A model generated the notes under the pieces. It did not search any database. It was given only the letters and a program-made list of their open reading frames with translations, and was not told the DNA's origin. From Thermoplasmata archaeon (GTDB lineage Archaea > Thermoplasmatota > E2 > UBA9212), in assembly GCA_013329495.1 (NCBI GenBank), contig DUKC01000158.1:5417-11405 (forward strand): a DNA stretch of 5,989 nt. Reading direction: 5' to 3'. Numbering within the stretch: position 1 is the stretch's first letter; every line of letters starts with the position of its first letter. This document shows, in pieces, positions 4,273 to 5,989 of this stretch. The position numbers were made by a program, and so were the translations under genes.

Positions 4273-4698
4273 ATGACTAACAAAAACAGCAAGAAGTTAG
4301 AAGAATTGGCCCTGCTGCACGAACTTCGAAGACAACAGCTTGCATCAGTCCTCTCTCAGCAACAGTTTGTGTCAACGCAAATGTGGGAGCATCAGCAAGC
4401 AAGGCAGGCCATAGAGTCTTTTGGCAAGAAAAAAGAGGGAGATGAGATTCTGGTCCCTTTCGGTGCTGGTGTTCACGCCTTTGCAAAAATTACAAAGGCT
4501 AAACAAATCCTAGTGGGGGTGGGTGCAAGCCTATCAATTGAGAAGACTCCGGAAGGCGCAATAAAAACTCTCGATGAACGCATTGAAGAGTTAGAGAAGG
4601 AATCAGACAAACTCTCTGAGGTCAGTCAGCAGGTAAAAACCGAGGTGGATAAGATATCCGCAGAGATAGAAGCGACATACAAAAAGGCAGAGGAGTGA
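4273..4698 (+). CDS. pfdA: Prefoldin subunit alpha
   Basis: This is the alpha subunit of the jellyfish-shaped alpha2-beta4 chaperone that captures unfolded proteins and hands them to the thermosome. The 141-residue product shows the expected order: an N-terminal coiled-coil helix (residues about 7-50, Gln-, Leu- and Glu-rich), the beta-hairpin core EILVPFGAGVHAFAKI (58-73) and ILVGVGASLSIEKTPEGA (79-96), then a C-terminal coiled coil (97-138) with heptad-like Leu, Ile and Val spacing. An in-frame ATG at 4249 would add 8 residues (MVYNNLDI) outside the helix; 4273 agrees better with the A/T-rich promoter sequence. Neither start has a Shine-Dalgarno. The stop codon is embedded in the ribosome binding site of ftsY, 9 bases downstream, so the two are very likely co-transcribed. 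Confidence 0.93.
   Translation: MTNKNSKKLEELALLHELRRQQLASVLSQQQFVSTQMWEHQQARQAIESFGKKKEGDEILVPFGAGVHAFAKITKAKQILVGVGASLSIEKTPEGAIKTLDERIEELEKESDKLSEVSQQVKTEVDKISAEIEATYKKAEE
4692..4698 (+). promoter_or_regulatory. Shine-Dalgarno of ftsY overlapping the pfdA stop codon
   Basis: GGAGTGA is one base short of the full anti-SD complement GGAGGTGA and lies 9 bases before ATG 4708. It contains the TGA stop of pfdA, an arrangement that favours reinitiation by ribosomes finishing pfdA. Confidence 0.7.
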
Positions 4699-4707
4699 AA
4701 TAATTCA

Positions 4708-5625
4708 ATGTTCAAGTTTCTTAAAAAAAAACTCTCCGGTTTAGACAAGGGAATGGAAGAACCTCGCAAAGAAAAAACCTCTTTTCCCTTGAGAGAAAAG
4801 AAAATAGATGAATTGTTGTGGGATCTGGAGATAGGTCTTCTAGAATCAGATGTCGCTTATCCCGTGATCGAAAAGATCAAACGCAACATCAAGGCAGAGT
4901 TGCCTCGGTTGGAAGCATCAAAAAAGGAGGCACCTGCGAGGATAGAAGAGGTTCTAAGAAAATCGATACTCAACATACTCTCCTACAACCGGTTTGACTT
5001 CTACAAAAAGATCGAGGAAAAGAAGCCTTTTACGATACTGTTCGTGGGGGTGAATGGTTCTGGAAAGACGACCGCGATAGCAAAGGTGGCTTGGGACTTG
5101 GTCAACAGAGGAAAAAGGTGCGTGCTTGGAGCATGCGATACCTTCAGAGCGGGAGCAATCGAACAGCTGACCCTTCACGCTAACCGACTGGGTGTGAAGC
5201 TCATAAAGCATACCGCAGGAGCAGATCCTGCCGCTGTCGCGTACGATGCTATTGAGCACGCAAAGGCAAAGGGAGCTGATGTGGTCCTGTTGGACACTGC
5301 TGGAAGGATGCACACGAACGTCAATCTGATGGATGAGATGTCTAAGATAAAAAGGGTCGCGAAACCAGATCTCATTCTGTTTGTGGGAGACGCCTTAACA
5401 GGCAACGATGCGATTGAGCAGGCAAAAAAATTCAATGAGACGGTAGGCATAGATGGCACAATCCTGACAAAGATTGATGCCGATGCAAAGGGCGGTTCTG
5501 CTCTTTCAATCGCCTACACTACTAAGAAACCCCTGCTCTTTGTCGGGGTTGGGCAGGAGTACAAAGACCAGGTCTTGTTTGATCCCGAATGGATGGTTGG
5601 CCGATTGTTCGGCGAAGAAACCTGA
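4708..5625 (+). CDS. ftsY: Signal recognition particle receptor FtsY
   Basis: FtsY is the membrane-associated GTPase that docks SRP-ribosome complexes at the translocon. The 305-residue protein has a short charged N-terminal region (1-30), the helical N domain (about 30-100) and the SRP-type G domain. Motifs are the P-loop GVNGSGKTT (114-122), the insertion-box motif DTFRAGAIEQL (144-154), DTAGR (196-200), the TKIDADAKGG base-recognition and closing region (254-263), and GVGQ (280-283). The C-terminal helix ends FDPEWMVGRLFGE. The long acidic A domain of many bacterial FtsY proteins is absent, as is common in archaea. The residue after YKD is Gln, where the family usually has Leu (DDL); this looks like a minor variant. 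The gene follows pfdA with a strong Shine-Dalgarno at 4692-4698 and is followed by oligo-T tracts. Confidence 0.96.
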   Translation: MFKFLKKKLSGLDKGMEEPRKEKTSFPLREKKIDELLWDLEIGLLESDVAYPVIEKIKRNIKAELPRLEASKKEAPARIEEVLRKSILNILSYNRFDFYKKIEEKKPFTILFVGVNGSGKTTAIAKVAWDLVNRGKRCVLGACDTFRAGAIEQLTLHANRLGVKLIKHTAGADPAAVAYDAIEHAKAKGADVVLLDTAGRMHTNVNLMDEMSKIKRVAKPDLILFVGDALTGNDAIEQAKKFNETVGIDGTILTKIDADAKGGSALSIAYTTKKPLLFVGVGQEYKDQVLFDPEWMVGRLFGEET

Positions 5626-5639
5626 AAGAGTTAGAAAAC

Positions 5640-5665
5640 TTTTTTAGTGCATGAATTATTTTTTT
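5640..5665 (+). terminator. Double oligo-T terminator after ftsY
   Basis: T6 at 5640-5645 and T7 at 5659-5665 lie within 40 bases of the ftsY stop with no stable hairpin. Archaeal transcription commonly ends at such U-rich tracts, so this is the probable end of the pfdA-ftsY transcript. Confidence 0.55.
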
Positions 5666-5724
5666 ATCCGTATTGACGAGTTAGTTTGTAACTTAACTTC
5701 GCCAGTTTTGTGCCTAATGGAAAA

Positions 5725-5750
5725 GAATATTGAAGTGTCTTTCAATATTC
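5725..5750. repeat. Perfect 10-bp inverted repeat hairpin
   Basis: GAATATTGAA (5725-5734) and TTCAATATTC (5741-5750) are exact reverse complements around a 6-base loop. After one mismatch three further A-T pairs extend the stem. It lies between the ftsY terminator and the transposase-like frame. It could be a terminator, a protein-binding site or part of an insertion-sequence end. Confidence 0.6.
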
Positions 5751-5773
5751 CTTTATGACTAATAACAGAACAA

Positions 5774-5793
5774 TACTATTAGGCGGAATAGTA
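5774..5793. repeat. 7-bp inverted repeat directly before the transposase-like start
   Basis: TACTATT (5774-5780) and AATAGTA (5787-5793) pair around the loop AGGCGG, ending at the base before ATG 5794. The loop holds the only Shine-Dalgarno-like bases for that ATG, so the stem could limit translation. Some insertion sequences control their transposase this way; whether that applies here is inference. Confidence 0.45.
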
Positions 5794-5989
5794 ATGATTA
5801 GGAAAGTTGAAAAAGATTACGATTTCTTCTCCAAGCTTTTTGGAGGGGCTGAGGGCAAAACAAATGACTTTGTTCCCTTGGTGAAATTCTAGCTCGACAA
5901 CAAGCTCACTCATTCTGTTTCAGTTCACCAGATGCTAAACACCTATCCAGCAGAGGTTCTTGAACAACTAGTGTCATACCAACTTAGTT
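5794..5989 (+). pseudogene. Transposase-like N-terminal region interrupted by an in-frame TAG, runs off the window
   Basis: From ATG 5794 the frame reads 32 residues (MIRKVEKDYDFFSKLFGG and on) to TAG 5890-5892, then stays open to the window end at 5989 in the same frame. The part after TAG contains LTHSVSVHQMLNTYPAEVLEQL. A basic start, a segment of the form FVPLVK-(x)-LDNKLTHSVSVHQ and an L-N-T-Y-P-E-V-L-E-Q-L helix resemble the N-terminal region of archaeal DDE transposases of the IS4-like kind. This is recognised by pattern only, and the family is uncertain. Continuity of the frame across TAG suggests a recent nonsense change. Reading TAG as pyrrolysine cannot be excluded but nothing here supports it. 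The hairpins at 5725-5793 may belong to the same element. Confidence 0.45.

Noticed and set aside
4954..5459. Minus-strand ORFs inside ftsY
   Set aside because: Shadow frames opposite a conserved GTPase domain.
1..5989. CRISPR array, tRNA or rRNA genes
   Set aside because: No regularly spaced repeats and no tRNA- or rRNA-like sequence was seen on either strand.

Overview
This window is archaeal chromosomal DNA. It carries eukaryote-like translation genes (ribosomal proteins eS24 and eS27/S27ae, and aIF6), the archaeal-only GTP-dependent dephospho-CoA kinase (formerly DUF359), a prefoldin alpha subunit and the SRP receptor FtsY. TATA-box promoters sit at leaderless distances. The gene orders DUF359-rps24e-rps27ae and aIF6...pfdA-ftsY are familiar from Euryarchaeota. 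A methanogen or ANME-like lineage is possible, but I cannot fix the taxon from this sequence alone.

Layout. Bases 1-89 hold the C-terminal end of a TnpB gene and the right end of an IS200/IS605-type element, with its omega-RNA hairpins. A promoter near 135-142 then leads into a tight plus-strand operon: dephospho-CoA kinase (233-754), rps24e (751-1062) and rps27ae (TTG start at 1049, end 1201). Three minus-strand genes encode only Lrp/AsnC-type ligand-binding (RAM) domains with no DNA-binding domain: 1196-1447, 1525-1764, and a tandem double-RAM protein at 2652-3161. Between them lies about 700 bases of poorly explained sequence. It contains a small membrane/secreted-like ORF (1821-2045), an imperfect but long hairpin (2118-2175) and a leaderless 47-residue zinc-ribbon gene (2468-2611).

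From 3312 the plus strand carries aIF6, a 300-base gap where many archaea keep rpl18a (LX), then pfdA and ftsY, translationally close and probably one transcript. Oligo-T tracts after ftsY look like an archaeal terminator. The last 240 bases hold two perfect hairpins and the start of a transposase-like reading frame broken by an in-frame TAG.

Functionally the window groups ribosome components and biogenesis (eS24, eS27, aIF6), nascent-protein handling (prefoldin, FtsY) and CoA synthesis. Four stand-alone RAM domains in the middle could sense amino acids or related ligands; that link is inference. Mobile-element remains flank both ends.
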